Counted from the stretch's first letter, positions 7,887 through 16,412 are shown. The stretch is DNA of 53,468 nt from Ignavibacteria bacterium RIFCSPLOWO2_12_FULL_56_21 (GCA_001802945.1 MHAK01000099.1:1-53468), one strand, 5' to 3'. Notes: generated by a model not told the origin, from the sequence alone. Translations and numbers: made by a program.

Positions 7887-10460
7887 ATGAACAACCTTGT
7901 CGGTTGGCTGATCGCCCTTGCGTTGGTGGGACGCGCCTCCGCGGGTGATGTCAGGCTGTCGATTCCGGATACGACCGGATTGCGCGGCTCCTGGATAAAC
8001 CTTCCTGTTCAGGTCGATTCGAGCCTGACAGGCAGAAATGTCTTCGCATTCCAAATCGAAGTACAATTCAGCGCATATATCTTGGAATGCGACACGATCA
8101 TACTTGGGGGGACATTGACGTCCGCCGCAGGCATGACCGTGACCTTCAACCGCCCCGGCCCTGACCGGGTTGCGATCGCCGCCGCGGGCCAGTCGCCTCT
8201 GGCTGGAACTGGTCCGCTGGTGTACATTCGCTTCCGGATGAAGCAAAGCGGATACTCGTCGGTCGTTTTCACCGATGCGGCGCACAATGTCTTGAATGAA
8301 GGGGATCCCGCCGTCGTGCTGAAGAACGGGTACGTGAACGTCTCCGAACCCCCGACGATCATGGTGCAGCCCAACGCCGATGTCATCGCAGTCGGTGAGG
8401 TGAGGACATTCACTGTGTACGGCGGAACGCCGCCGTACACGTGGACAAGCACGCAACCTGGGGTCGCATCGTTGGACACGCTGGGAAATCTGACGGGTAT
8501 AAGCAGAGGTTTCGTCCGTGTGGTGGCCCACGACGCCGGCGGATTGACAGATACGACGGACGGATCGATTGAGGTCCGCGCAATGAAAGTGTCCGTCTCA
8601 GACACCGTTGTGTATGTGGGGACGACATTCGATCTGCCTGTTCGCGTGACGACCTTGAATGGACTTGGCATCACGTCTGGACGGATATCACTCACGTTTA
8701 ATGGAGATGTGATCCAACCGGTCTCCGTTTCGGTTTCTGGCGGTTTACTTGACGGTTATGGTTCCGCGAGCTCGAACACCGCGGTGAAAGGACGCGTTGA
8801 TTTCGCTTTTGCAGGCAGTTCACCGATCTCCGGTGCAGGCATTCTCGTCACAGTCCGGTTCAGCTCGCTGGTACAAGGCTATACTGAAGTGTCGTTCGCG
8901 CAGGCTTTGTTCAACGAGGATTTCCCCGCCAAAGTCGATAACGCAAGCGTCGGCGTGAACGCGCACTCATCGATCTATATTAACCCGCAATATGCCGACA
9001 TGATTGCCGGTGATGTCGTCCAATTCAACGCATCGAACGGCATTTCTCCGTACATCTGGTCAACGTCGGATTCGCTTGTCGCATCCGTCGACCAGGATGG
9101 CCGTGTCACTGCGCTGAAAAGCGGAAATGTCACAGTACTGGTCGAGGACGCCGTTGGCGCAAAGGGAACGACATACGTCCTTTCTGTCTATGACGCTCGG
9201 GTATCCGTGCCGCATGCATTTGTCAACGCCGGCGGTGAGGTGTCCGTCCCGGTCCGAATCGACCGTATGGGCGCAGGACACTCGGTCGTGGCCTATCAAC
9301 TGAGGGTGACGTTCGATTCGAGCGTCGTTCGGTACGCGGGTTTTGAAAGCTCCAGTTCACTTACCGCGGGATGGTCGACCATGGACCACGATGCGGGAAA
9401 TGCCGTAACGTTGGCATCGGCAAGTACCGGCGGATTCGGTTCCGCGGGACCGCTTGTCTATCTGCGGTTTGTGGGGCGTGCCTCCGGCTCGTTGGGCACA
9501 TACAGCGCATTGGTTATTGCGCAGATCATGCTGAATGAGGGGATTCCACATGCATTCAGCGTCAACGGAAGTCTATCACTCGGTCTCGTACCGCAAACGC
9601 CGGTACAGTACTCGCCTTCGGATGGGTCGGACCTGGTCAGCAGTACACCAACGCTGCTGTGGTCGACGGAGCAGTACGCCGAGCACTATCATCTTCAGGT
9701 TTCGGAAGATTCTGCAATGACGGCGCTGGTTGTTGACGATTCCACGGCAACCGACGGTCACCTGCAGATCGGGCCGCTATCGTCCCTTACTTTGTACTTT
9801 TGGCGAGTCAGAGCCGTGAATCTGATCGGCGCCAGCTCATGGAGCGGCGTATTCAGATTTACCACGGCCGTTACAGCTCCTTCGGCCCCCGAGCTCTGGC
9901 TCCCAGAAAATTATGCCACGAACGTATCGACGGAAGCTTCTTTGACGTGGAAAAGCGTCGCCACTGCGACGTCCTATCGACTTCAGGTCGCATACGACAG
10001 TCTCTTTACTGCACTTGCCTGGGACAATTCCGGCCTGACGGATACGACGAGCACGGTCTCCGGACTGCAGGTCGACACCGTGTATTACTGGCGTGTCAGT
10101 GCTACGAACGATGGAGGCGAGAGTGAATTTTCCGTTCACCGAAGTTTCAGGACAAGAGGGCCGACGAGTATCGCTGACGGAGGGGAGAATGTTCCGGCGA
10201 GCTTTGGACTCGCACAGAACTACCCGAATCCATTCAATCCCACGACGCGCATTGACTTCACGTTGCCGCAGGCCGAGTTTGTAACCGTAAAAGTGTTTAA
10301 CATTTTGGGGACAGAGGTCGCCACCTTGGTGCATGAACGGCTGGGTCAGGGGGCCCATCATCTGACGTGGGATGCGACCCGGAATCCAAGCGGAGTGTAT
10401 GTGTACCGAATGCAGGCGGGTTCATTCTCTCAGACGCGCCGCATGATTCTCGTAAAGTGA
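7887..10460 (+). CDS. Secreted protein with three cohesin-like domains, Ig/FnIII modules and a type IX sorting domain
   Basis: 857 residues with signal peptide MNNLVGWLIALALVGRASAG, preceded by a GGAGAG ribosome site. Three related beta-sandwich domains (about residues 20-150, 230-355 and 430-555) share the cohesin pattern: opening ...G....LPV.V, a middle F.I...F, and a closing G.LV.IRF.....G...V.F.......NEG. They are separated by two BIG2-like Ig domains (VASLDTLGNLTGISRG and VASVDQDGRVTALKSG). Two fibronectin type III domains follow, with YFWRVRAVN and YYWRVSATN. The C-terminus is a sorting domain with QNYPNPFNPTTRIDF. It is inferred to be an exported surface scaffold or adhesin. Cohesins classically bind dockerins, and the upstream protein has a dockerin-like pair, but in this phylum cohesin folds also occur as generic surface modules. 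Confidence 0.85.
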   Translation: MNNLVGWLIALALVGRASAGDVRLSIPDTTGLRGSWINLPVQVDSSLTGRNVFAFQIEVQFSAYILECDTIILGGTLTSAAGMTVTFNRPGPDRVAIAAAGQSPLAGTGPLVYIRFRMKQSGYSSVVFTDAAHNVLNEGDPAVVLKNGYVNVSEPPTIMVQPNADVIAVGEVRTFTVYGGTPPYTWTSTQPGVASLDTLGNLTGISRGFVRVVAHDAGGLTDTTDGSIEVRAMKVSVSDTVVYVGTTFDLPVRVTTLNGLGITSGRISLTFNGDVIQPVSVSVSGGLLDGYGSASSNTAVKGRVDFAFAGSSPISGAGILVTVRFSSLVQGYTEVSFAQALFNEDFPAKVDNASVGVNAHSSIYINPQYADMIAGDVVQFNASNGISPYIWSTSDSLVASVDQDGRVTALKSGNVTVLVEDAVGAKGTTYVLSVYDARVSVPHAFVNAGGEVSVPVRIDRMGAGHSVVAYQLRVTFDSSVVRYAGFESSSSLTAGWSTMDHDAGNAVTLASASTGGFGSAGPLVYLRFVGRASGSLGTYSALVIAQIMLNEGIPHAFSVNGSLSLGLVPQTPVQYSPSDGSDLVSSTPTLLWSTEQYAEHYHLQVSEDSAMTALVVDDSTATDGHLQIGPLSSLTLYFWRVRAVNLIGASSWSGVFRFTTAVTAPSAPELWLPENYATNVSTEASLTWKSVATATSYRLQVAYDSLFTALAWDNSGLTDTTSTVSGLQVDTVYYWRVSATNDGGESEFSVHRSFRTRGPTSIADGGENVPASFGLAQNYPNPFNPTTRIDFTLPQAEFVTVKVFNILGTEVATLVHERLGQGAHHLTWDATRNPSGVYVYRMQAGSFSQTRRMILVK

Positions 10461-10486
10461 CCCCATCCTTTTGAGGAGGAACGCGC

Positions 10487-11167
10487 ATGTTCCATCGACA
10501 GATCTCCACAGTGCTCGTCGTGCTTGGTGTGATTGTAAGCACGGCAGTGGCACAGGATGATTCAACGCACGCAAAGCTGGACACGCTGGTGGCCGGCCAG
10601 AAGCAGATCATCACCATGCAGGAAAAGATCTATGCAGAAGTCTATAGCGAGCCGCTTTCGAATAGATCCGCGGGCTTAGAACTGAATCCGGCCTTTCTCT
10701 TGTTGGCATCCGCGAACGAAGCGTTCGGTTTGAGTTCGGGACTTCAATTGTTCAGCATCGATCGTAAAGCCGAGATCGGCTTCCCCATATACTATTACAA
10801 GAGATCTGGGGACGACCCGCTGACGCATATGAATATAGACATGATGTACAGACGATTCCTGGGGAAGCATCAGGACGGGTTCTACATTTCTCTCGGATTG
10901 CGTTACACGCACCTGAAAGGCAAAAGGGAGACTTTCCTCGCTGATTACATCGGTAGTTCTTCGAACGAAATAGTGACTCAAAACAAAGTGGGAGCTCATT
11001 TCGGGATTGGCTATCGGTACTTCTCCTATTCGGGCTTCTTCTGGGGCGCGTCGCTGTATGCAGGAAGATATTTTTCGGGTGACGAGACGGGAGTTACAGG
11101 CGTAATGTCCGACGACACAAAAATGATTTACGATATCGAACTCTTGAAGTTTGGCATCGCTTTTTGA
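10487..11167 (+). CDS. Small outer-membrane beta-barrel-like protein
   Basis: 226 residues, with signal peptide MFHRQISTVLVVLGVIVSTAVAQ and an AGGAGG ribosome site just upstream. A short polar, possibly helical segment (residues 25-50) is followed by alternating strands rich in Tyr, Phe and Gly, such as GFYISLGLRYTHLKG and FGIGYRYFSYSGFFWGASLY, ending in a strand with terminal Phe (LLKFGIAF). That is typical of an outer-membrane beta barrel. No specific family was recognised. It lies 26 bases after the three-cohesin gene and before a terminator, so it is the last gene of the surface-protein operon. It could be a receptor or anchor for its neighbours, but nothing in the sequence proves this. 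Confidence 0.65.
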   Translation: MFHRQISTVLVVLGVIVSTAVAQDDSTHAKLDTLVAGQKQIITMQEKIYAEVYSEPLSNRSAGLELNPAFLLLASANEAFGLSSGLQLFSIDRKAEIGFPIYYYKRSGDDPLTHMNIDMMYRRFLGKHQDGFYISLGLRYTHLKGKRETFLADYIGSSSNEIVTQNKVGAHFGIGYRYFSYSGFFWGASLYAGRYFSGDETGVTGVMSDDTKMIYDIELLKFGIAF

Positions 11168-11259
11168 GGAGGCGTGGAAGAGGTCGCCCTCCCCAAATGC
11201 CATTGCCGCAAGAAAGAACAAAAAGCGCAAGACTGTGTAAGAGCTTGTATGTACGCGAC

Positions 11260-11294
11260 GAAGCCCGGTAGATCTCACCGGGCTTCGATCTTTT
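11260..11294 (+). terminator. Rho-independent terminator of the surface-protein operon
   Basis: A perfect 10-bp stem GAAGCCCGGT (11260-11269) and ACCGGGCTTC (11277-11286) with a 7-base loop is followed by GATCTTTT. The opposite strand lacks a T tail, so it acts on the plus strand. Confidence 0.85.
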
Positions 11295-11344
11295 GCGATG
11301 GGTAGAAGTCGCCGAAACGCGACTCTGCTACATGCGAGACAAGT

Positions 11345-11887
11345 TCAGCGTTTGAGTGTCCGGCAAGTCCACAAGGGGCGCTCGTTGTCGCGGTCGTCAA
11401 AATCGTACAGTATCAGACAATCCAACGTCGGGAGGAATCGAACATAACCCGATTCATCCACAAAGTCGCGCGGTTTCTGCACCATGCCGTAGACTGAAAC
11501 ACGAGATCCCGGCGAGATCGACGTGACATTCCCTGCATAGGTGTTGGGCGTCGGAAGCGGATTATCCAAAAAGGCTACGACGTTGACCACGTCGCCACCG
11601 TTGTTTCTTCCGGAAATCTGAATGTAGAGTTTCTCTCCGGGAATGATGATCGGCCGTTCCACGATTGTCCCGCGAAACATGACGGTCTTGCCCACCCATT
11701 GTTGTGCATCTTTATAGAGGAGTCTGTTCGCGAACGTGTAATCGGCCCGGTCGATGATCTTCTTGATCTGGTACGTGTCCAACGCGGTCGATTGGGCAAA
11801 AACACAAGGAGCGGCCGCCATCAGCGCGACGGATGCGATGAATGCGCGGGAGCGAAGGAGCGAGAGAATAGTGTGATGGGTAGACAT
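11345..11887 (-). CDS. Exported OB-fold-like protein of unknown function
   Basis: 180 residues. The N-terminus has a signal peptide ending in APCVFAQ (about residue 32). The mature part reads like a single small beta-barrel: VGKTVMFRGTIVERPII, then LYIQISG, VVNVVAFLD, and GSRVSVYGMVQKPRDF, with the spacing usual for periplasmic OB-fold proteins. No catalytic motif is visible and I cannot name a family. It is transcribed toward the surface-protein operon's terminator from its own promoter at 11912-11940. A role in binding an oligosaccharide, peptide or nucleic acid would fit the fold, but that is speculative. Confidence 0.6.
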   Translation of the reverse strand: MSTHHTILSLLRSRAFIASVALMAAAPCVFAQSTALDTYQIKKIIDRADYTFANRLLYKDAQQWVGKTVMFRGTIVERPIIIPGEKLYIQISGRNNGGDVVNVVAFLDNPLPTPNTYAGNVTSISPGSRVSVYGMVQKPRDFVDESGYVRFLPTLDCLILYDFDDRDNERPLWTCRTLKR

Positions 11888-11911
11888 GTGAGGTTGGCAT
11901 GCAGTTCGATC

Positions 11912-11940
11912 AAAGTACGCGTGCAGAACCCTGTAGTCAA
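11912..11940 (-). promoter_or_regulatory. Promoter for the exported OB-like gene
   Basis: Read on the minus strand: TTGACT (11940-11935), a 17-base spacer, TACTTT (11917-11912) followed by GA. The TACTTTGA run fits the Bacteroidota TAnnTTTG -7 element. The predicted start site is about 18 bases before the ATG at 11887. Confidence 0.6.
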
Positions 11941-11952
11941 TACGGAAACTGC

Positions 11953-11981
11953 TTGAAGCGGGGAGTCGGATTAGCTATATT
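11953..11981 (+). promoter_or_regulatory. Promoter of the tRNA-Leu locus
   Basis: TTGAAG (11953-11958), 17 bases, TATATT (11976-11981). It points into the first, defective tRNA-Leu copy at 12038. No comparably good promoter is seen closer to the intact tRNA-Leu at 12713, so this is probably the native tRNA promoter, now separated from the functional gene by the inserted array. Confidence 0.65.
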
Positions 11982-12037
11982 GTTGCCGTCGATGAGCATG
12001 CAGGACTGAGACCGTGCCCATGGACGATCTGGAAAAG

Positions 12038-12131
12038 GCCGAAGTGGCGGAATTGGCAGACTTGGCACGTGCCGGGATGTGCCTGAGGACGTGCCAAGCT
12101 GGACTCTAGATCCAATACGGTTCACCCCGTG
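12038..12131 (+). pseudogene. Defective tRNA-Leu copy 1 with a hairpin inserted in the D-arm
   Basis: The first 23-24 bases (acceptor strand and D-loop) match the intact tRNA-Leu at 12713. A 38-base insert then forms a perfect 10-bp hairpin (CTTGGCACGT 12061-12070, ACGTGCCAAG 12089-12098). After it the tRNA resumes with an anticodon arm and variable arm. The anticodon loop is changed to CTCTAGA, giving formal anticodon CTA at 12106-12108. The copy stops after the variable arm and joins directly to the last codons of a GIY-YIG gene (aagatttctgaag...), so the T-arm and 3' acceptor strand are missing. It is not a functional tRNA as encoded. Confidence 0.8.
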
Positions 12132-12255
12132 AAGATTTCTGAAGTCTAAAATTGGATAATAAAGTTTAAGAAAGTTAAGCTTCGTGGCATGAGCTTGGAA
12201 ACATGCTGCGGTGTGGCAAACTGTCGTAAAAGCCGAAGTGGCGGAATAGGCAGAC
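12131..12255 (+). repeat. 125-base direct repeat, copy A
   Basis: Matches 12612-12736 with four differences counted by eye. It holds the last codons and stop of a deleted GIY-YIG gene (RFLKSKIG), a spacer of about 70 bases, and the first 24 bases of the next tRNA-Leu copy. This repeat, together with the duplicated tRNA segment, shows that the locus grew by tandem duplication of a unit consisting of tRNA-like copy, GIY-YIG gene and spacer. The first unit then lost its gene. Confidence 0.85.
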
Positions 12256-12346
12256 TTGGCACGTGCCGGGATGTGCCTGAGGACGTGCCAAGCTGGACTC
12301 TAGATCCAATACGGTTCACCCCGTGTGGGGGTTCCCCGCTTCGGCA
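12232..12346 (+). pseudogene. Defective tRNA-Leu copy 2 with the same D-arm hairpin insert
   Basis: Both acceptor strands are present (GCCGAAG 12232-12238, CTTCGGC 12339-12345), so this copy spans a whole tRNA. It has the same 38-base hairpin insert in the D-arm and the same CTA anticodon loop as copy 1. The T-arm reads GGGGGTTCCCCG: the stem remains but the seven-base T-loop is cut to two or three bases. Loss of the T-loop and of the D-stem 3' strand makes normal tRNA function unlikely. A further scrap of the tRNA 5' region (ggcggaattggca) is seen near 12361-12375, just before the GIY-YIG gene. Confidence 0.8.
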
Positions 12347-12400
12347 CGGAATACATTTAGCGGCGGAATTGGCACTTGACGTGTGAATTGAGGTGGGGAG

Positions 12401-12640
12401 ATGTACTGGGTGTACGCACTGCTTTCGATCTTGGATGGAAGCATTTACGTCGGAATGACTCAAGATCTTGACCGGCGAATGGGGGAGCATCTTAGGGGCA
12501 AGGTGCGATCGACAAGATACCGCCGTCCCTTGAGACTGATCTATAGTGTGGAATGCTCTTCGCGGAAAGAAGCTCGTCGATTGGAAGTATATCTAAAGAG
12601 TGGCGAAGGGCGAAGATTTCTGAAGTCTAAAATTGGATAA
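12401..12640 (+). CDS. Standalone GIY-YIG nuclease-domain protein in the tRNA-Leu element
   Basis: 79 residues, a single GIY-YIG catalytic domain (UPF0213/UvrC-N type) with no added DNA-binding domain. The motif residues are visible: VY at 4-5 and YVG at 16-18 (the GIY and YIG parts), DRR at 24-26 with the catalytic Arg, His30, and Glu57 in SSRKEARRLE, the usual metal-binding Glu. A GAGGTGGGGAG ribosome site precedes the ATG. It lies inside the tRNA-Leu array, 72 bases before the intact tRNA, and has no promoter of its own that I can see, so it is probably read from the tRNA promoter at 11953. It aligns without gaps to the GIY-YIG protein at 36121 (36 of 67 positions identical by hand). Endonuclease activity is inferred from the family. 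Confidence 0.85.
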   Translation: MYWVYALLSILDGSIYVGMTQDLDRRMGEHLRGKVRSTRYRRPLRLIYSVECSSRKEARRLEVYLKSGEGRRFLKSKIG

Positions 12641-12736
12641 TAGAGTTTAAGGAAGTTAAGCTTCGTGGCATGAGCTTGGAAACATGCTGCGGTGTGGCAA
12701 ACTGTCGCAAAAGCCGAAGTGGCGGAATTGGCAGAC
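12612..12736 (+). repeat. 125-base direct repeat, copy B
   Basis: Counterpart of 12131-12255. It runs from the last codons of the intact GIY-YIG gene through a spacer of about 70 bases into the first 24 bases of the intact tRNA-Leu. The four differences are single substitutions, so the duplication is fairly recent. Confidence 0.85.
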
Positions 12737-12798
12737 GCGCTGGACTCAAAATCCAGTACGGTTCACCCCGTGTGGGGGTTCGACTCCCCCCTTCGGCA
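12713..12798 (+). tRNA. tRNA-Leu(CAA)
   Basis: Complete cloverleaf. Acceptor GCCGAAG/CTTCGGC (12713-12719, 12791-12797); D-stem GCG/CGC; anticodon stem CTGGA/TCCAG with loop CTCAAAA (anticodon CAA, reads UUG); long variable arm TACGGTTCACCCCGT, as class II tRNAs require; T-arm GGGGG-TTCGACT-CCCCC; discriminator A at 12798. CCA is not encoded. The five bases before it (caaaa) belong to the repeat spacer rather than to a native promoter region, showing that this copy was regenerated at the end of the inserted array. No U-run terminator is obvious downstream. Confidence 0.95.
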
Positions 12799-12878
12799 CA
12801 ATAGTAGGCAAGAATGTGGTTTTCGTCCACGGCGGCCGCCCGCCGCCTCGCTGGAGGCAGACATGTTCCACTGATACG

Positions 12879-15800
12879 ATGCGGGTTCGTCCATACTTTC
12901 TCGCCTCTTCCATCCTCATGTCCTGGCTTCTGCCGCAGACCTCGCCTGCGCAGAAAACCGGCCGTACCGATGAATCCTTCCTCGCTGGTCGCCGCGACTC
13001 TGTCTTCTTCCTAGAATCAAAATTCTTCGACCCTGCAACAGCCACAGTCGCAATCATAAGTGGGAGGTCGCTCTCCCCCGGGCGTGAATTCGTGGTCGAC
13101 GGTCGAAAAGGAACGGTTACGCTTATGCCGTCCGTCCTTCGTGATGAGATTCCGGATTCTGGATGGGTCGGTTTTGAAGTGTCCTATATCCCTGCGCCAT
13201 TCAGGTTCAAAGATCAGTACAGACTCCCGGTGGCAGAGGCCCTCGAGGGTCAGCGATCATCTGTGGCTGCTCCGTCTCGCACGGCCGCAAGGCGGGAGAA
13301 CGTTGGCGACTGGTTCGGGACGGGTCTTCAACGCAACGGATCGATCATGCGCGGCGTGACAATCGGGTCCAATCGGGACGCCGCGCTCACATCTGGTTTT
13401 CGATTGCAGTTGGCAGGCCCGTTGGCTGAAGATGTCAACGTTGTGGCCGCACTGACGGACGAAAATTCCCCTATCCAACCTGAAGGAACGACGCAGTCGC
13501 TGCGCGAGGTCGACAAAGTTGCCATCGACGTGTCGGGAAGGACGTATGCGGTCACGCTTGGCGATTTCGTGTATTCCAGAGATCGGGAAGCGGGAGGGAT
13601 GTTCGGCGTGATTGAAAGAAAATTTCAGGGAGCGCGCGCTGTCATGCACTTCGATGCCCTTCCGGCACATGCATGGAAGTCGGAGGTGGGTGTCGTCGGG
13701 GCGAGTTCGGGGGGAAGATACCACACCAATCGATTCCAGGGAAGCGAGGGAAACCAGGGCCCGTATCGTCTTACGGGACGATACGGTGAGCCGCGCATTG
13801 TGATCATCGCCGGATCGGAACGCGTAACCGTCAACGGAGAACGGATGACGCGCGGGGAAATCCAGGACTACGTGATCGACTATGGTTCGGGTGAAATCAC
13901 GTTCACCAGCAGGCGGCTTATCACGGCCGCAGCCCGCATCGTCGCCGACTTTGAGTATGCCGACCGGCAGTATGCACGTAATGTGGTCGGAGCATCTGTG
14001 TCCTCGTCCTCACCGGACAATCGGGTGATGGTCCGTGGGTCGATACTCCAGGAAAGCGATGACGACAACAGTCCTTTGGAAGTAAATCTCGATGCTGCTG
14101 CACGCGATATCCTCCGGAGAAGCGGTGCGGACAGACTCAGCGCATCGCTCTCCGGAGTGCAATACGCCGGGATCGATTCTGTGAGCGGGTTCGGCCGGGG
14201 ACAGTACATTCGGATAGACTCTGTCATCTCCGGAAGAGTGGTCTCGATTCTCCGGTTTGCACCGGGAGATTCGCTTGCGCTCTTCAGTGCCGCCTTTTCC
14301 CCTGTCGATGCGGTGCCGGCCGATTCAGCGGGATACAATCGCATCAAGACAGGCGAATATCAGTTCGCGGGGTTGGGGAAAGGCAGCTACATGCCCATTC
14401 GATTCATACCGTTGCCGCAGCAACAGCGCTTCATAAACACGGAAGTCAAAGTACAACTCCTGAAGGGACTGGCCCTCTCGGCTGAGGTTGCGGGAAGCCT
14501 TAACGACCGCAATCGTTTGTCAACTCTTGATGATGGGTCTTCGCAGGGGTCGGCTTCGGTCATCGGTATAACATATGCCGATCCGGACGCGGTCCTGGGA
14601 AGGGCGTCATTGGGCGCCTTGAAAGCTTCATACGTCCAGAGAACAATCGAAGCTGAATTTATAGCGCCCGACCGAATCAATGACGCCGAATTCGAGAGGA
14701 GGTGGGATTTGCCGGCCATTCGTGCTTCGCAGGAAGTTCTGCGCGAAGCGCGGGTGAGTCTATCCCCTCTGCCCGACATTCAATCGTCGGCAACATACGG
14801 AAGAGTGGAACGAACAGGCGACGTTACATCGGACAAAGCGGGGATTGACGCTTCGTTTGATGACTCTTCGTCCTTTCGACTTGCGGGAGGCGCGGAGCGC
14901 ATTCGGAGAACGCTGACAGTCTCCGACCTTCGATCGGAGTGGCTGCGACGACATGGAAACGCAAGCGTTCTATCGGCGTGGGGTCGACCTGGTACGCGGG
15001 TCATGCACGAAGAACGGCGCGAACGACTCGGTTCGGGGGGCGTGCTGATCGCCGGAAGTTTTCGCTATCTCGAGATTGCACCGCGGATCGAGAGCGCCGG
15101 GAGCGACAAGCTGACATGGAGCGCCGAAGTGCAGATGCGGACCGAAGATAGCACCTCAAGCGGAGCCCTTCGTCGAGCATTTAACGCACTCACGCAGCTC
15201 TACGAGGGGCAGTGGACGGCATCGGACGCCTTGTCGTCGAGCCTATCGTTGAGCTTCCGTTCCACCTCATTCTCGCAGGAATTCAGGCAGCGCGGAAATG
15301 CCGATCAGCGAACAATGTTGGTGCGATCGCAAACCCGGCTGTCGCCTTTGCGCAGAGGCCTGGAAACCGACATTTTTTACGAGTTCTCAAATCAACGATC
15401 ATCGCGCCTCGAGCGTGTCTTTGCGCGGGTTGCGCAAGGCACAGGCAATTACGCGTATCGCGGCGACCTGAACGGCAACGGTATTGCAGACGAGGACGAA
15501 TTTGCCCCCGTCCGGTTTGACGGCGACCATATTGTATTGATCGTGCCCGGCGAGACCTTGATCCCGGTAAACGACGTAAAGGCGTCCCTGCGGCTTCGAT
15601 GTGCGGGTTCGAAATTCGACCTTCCTTTGTGGATGCGCTCACTCTCAACGGAGACCTACCTCAGAGTGGAGGAACGGAGCACGGATTCTGACGCCTCGAA
15701 CATTTATGCCTTGCGACTTTCGGGTTTCCTCAAACAGTCATCCACGCTGACCGGTTCACAGGTCGCAACGCAGGATGTTCACGTCAATGAATACGACCCT

Positions 15801-16412
15801 GATCTGTCCATGCGGTTGAGAGTGCAGGAAAAACGAGGTTTGACGCAATTTCTTCAAAATCCGGAACGAACATACGGCAACGAAAGGTCGATACGCATTC
15901 GGGCAAAGCTTGGCGCCGAACTGGCAAATCAAACGGATGTCGCTGTGCGGCGTGATCGACTTCTTTCAGACGGATCGAACCCGCGGGAGCGGGACCTGAC
16001 GCTGCAATCCCTGCAATCCGATTTCACATACCGTATTGAGCGCCAATGGGAGGCCGGATGGTCTGTCGGAGCGGGCACGGCGGGGAACGCACACCCGGCG
16101 GCGCGCGGGAGTGCAGACATGAACGATCAATCCGTCCGCATTGTCTACGGTATTCCAGGGTCCGGACAACTTCGGGCGGAGATCCGCAGGGAAGAGGTCG
16201 TGCATGCAGCGGTCAGGAACGGATCCCTTGCCCAATCGCCCCAGTTCGAAATGACGGAAGGAAGGGTGGCGGGCAAATCGTGGATGTGGCAAGTGAACAC
16301 AGACCTTCGCATGACCGACCTCATTCAGGTAACTGTGTCGTATCTGGGCAGAAAGGAAGGGGAAGGAAAGATTGTGCACACGGCGCGTGCAGAAGCGCGG
16401 GCCGTTTTTTGA
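12879..16412 (+). CDS. Large exported surface or outer-membrane protein, family not named
   Basis: 1177 residues from the ATG at 12879, chosen because it begins a signal peptide (MRVRPYFLASSILMSWLLPQ...SPAQ). Earlier in-frame codons would translate the tRNA-Leu. An N-terminal region of about 300 residues has SIMRGVTIGSNRDAALTSGF and YAVTLGDFVYSRDREAGGMF. It is followed by a GEIQDYVIDYGSGEITFTSR block, a pattern I associate with large surface proteins of this phylum. The long C-terminal half alternates polar and aromatic residues, consistent with outer-membrane beta strands (for example SSLSLSFRSTSFSQEF). A short Asp-rich loop (DLNGNGIADEDEF) may bind calcium. No enzymatic motif is visible. 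It is probably a structural or secretion-associated outer-membrane protein, with function unknown. Confidence 0.6.
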   Translation: MRVRPYFLASSILMSWLLPQTSPAQKTGRTDESFLAGRRDSVFFLESKFFDPATATVAIISGRSLSPGREFVVDGRKGTVTLMPSVLRDEIPDSGWVGFEVSYIPAPFRFKDQYRLPVAEALEGQRSSVAAPSRTAARRENVGDWFGTGLQRNGSIMRGVTIGSNRDAALTSGFRLQLAGPLAEDVNVVAALTDENSPIQPEGTTQSLREVDKVAIDVSGRTYAVTLGDFVYSRDREAGGMFGVIERKFQGARAVMHFDALPAHAWKSEVGVVGASSGGRYHTNRFQGSEGNQGPYRLTGRYGEPRIVIIAGSERVTVNGERMTRGEIQDYVIDYGSGEITFTSRRLITAAARIVADFEYADRQYARNVVGASVSSSSPDNRVMVRGSILQESDDDNSPLEVNLDAAARDILRRSGADRLSASLSGVQYAGIDSVSGFGRGQYIRIDSVISGRVVSILRFAPGDSLALFSAAFSPVDAVPADSAGYNRIKTGEYQFAGLGKGSYMPIRFIPLPQQQRFINTEVKVQLLKGLALSAEVAGSLNDRNRLSTLDDGSSQGSASVIGITYADPDAVLGRASLGALKASYVQRTIEAEFIAPDRINDAEFERRWDLPAIRASQEVLREARVSLSPLPDIQSSATYGRVERTGDVTSDKAGIDASFDDSSSFRLAGGAERIRRTLTVSDLRSEWLRRHGNASVLSAWGRPGTRVMHEERRERLGSGGVLIAGSFRYLEIAPRIESAGSDKLTWSAEVQMRTEDSTSSGALRRAFNALTQLYEGQWTASDALSSSLSLSFRSTSFSQEFRQRGNADQRTMLVRSQTRLSPLRRGLETDIFYEFSNQRSSRLERVFARVAQGTGNYAYRGDLNGNGIADEDEFAPVRFDGDHIVLIVPGETLIPVNDVKASLRLRCAGSKFDLPLWMRSLSTETYLRVEERSTDSDASNIYALRLSGFLKQSSTLTGSQVATQDVHVNEYDPDLSMRLRVQEKRGLTQFLQNPERTYGNERSIRIRAKLGAELANQTDVAVRRDRLLSDGSNPRERDLTLQSLQSDFTYRIERQWEAGWSVGAGTAGNAHPAARGSADMNDQSVRIVYGIPGSGQLRAEIRREEVVHAAVRNGSLAQSPQFEMTEGRVAGKSWMWQVNTDLRMTDLIQVTVSYLGRKEGEGKIVHTARAEARAVF

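Noticed and set aside
7659-8531. 290-codon open frame on the minus strand across two surface-protein genes
   Set aside because: It spans the end of one recognised gene and the start of another, including their intergenic ribosome site; its composition is shadow-like.
12232-12346. Functional amber suppressor tRNA
   Set aside because: The T-loop is almost absent and the D-stem is broken by the hairpin insert, so I treat it as a pseudogene and only note the CTA anticodon as odd.
12038-12798. CRISPR array or integron-like repeat cluster
   Set aside because: The repeats are only two, 125 bases long, and are explained by duplicated tRNA, spacer and GIY-YIG segments; there are no short regularly spaced repeats, cas genes or integrase.
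12684-12878. Longer N-terminus for the large surface protein
   Set aside because: It would translate the intact tRNA-Leu. The signal peptide begins at 12879.
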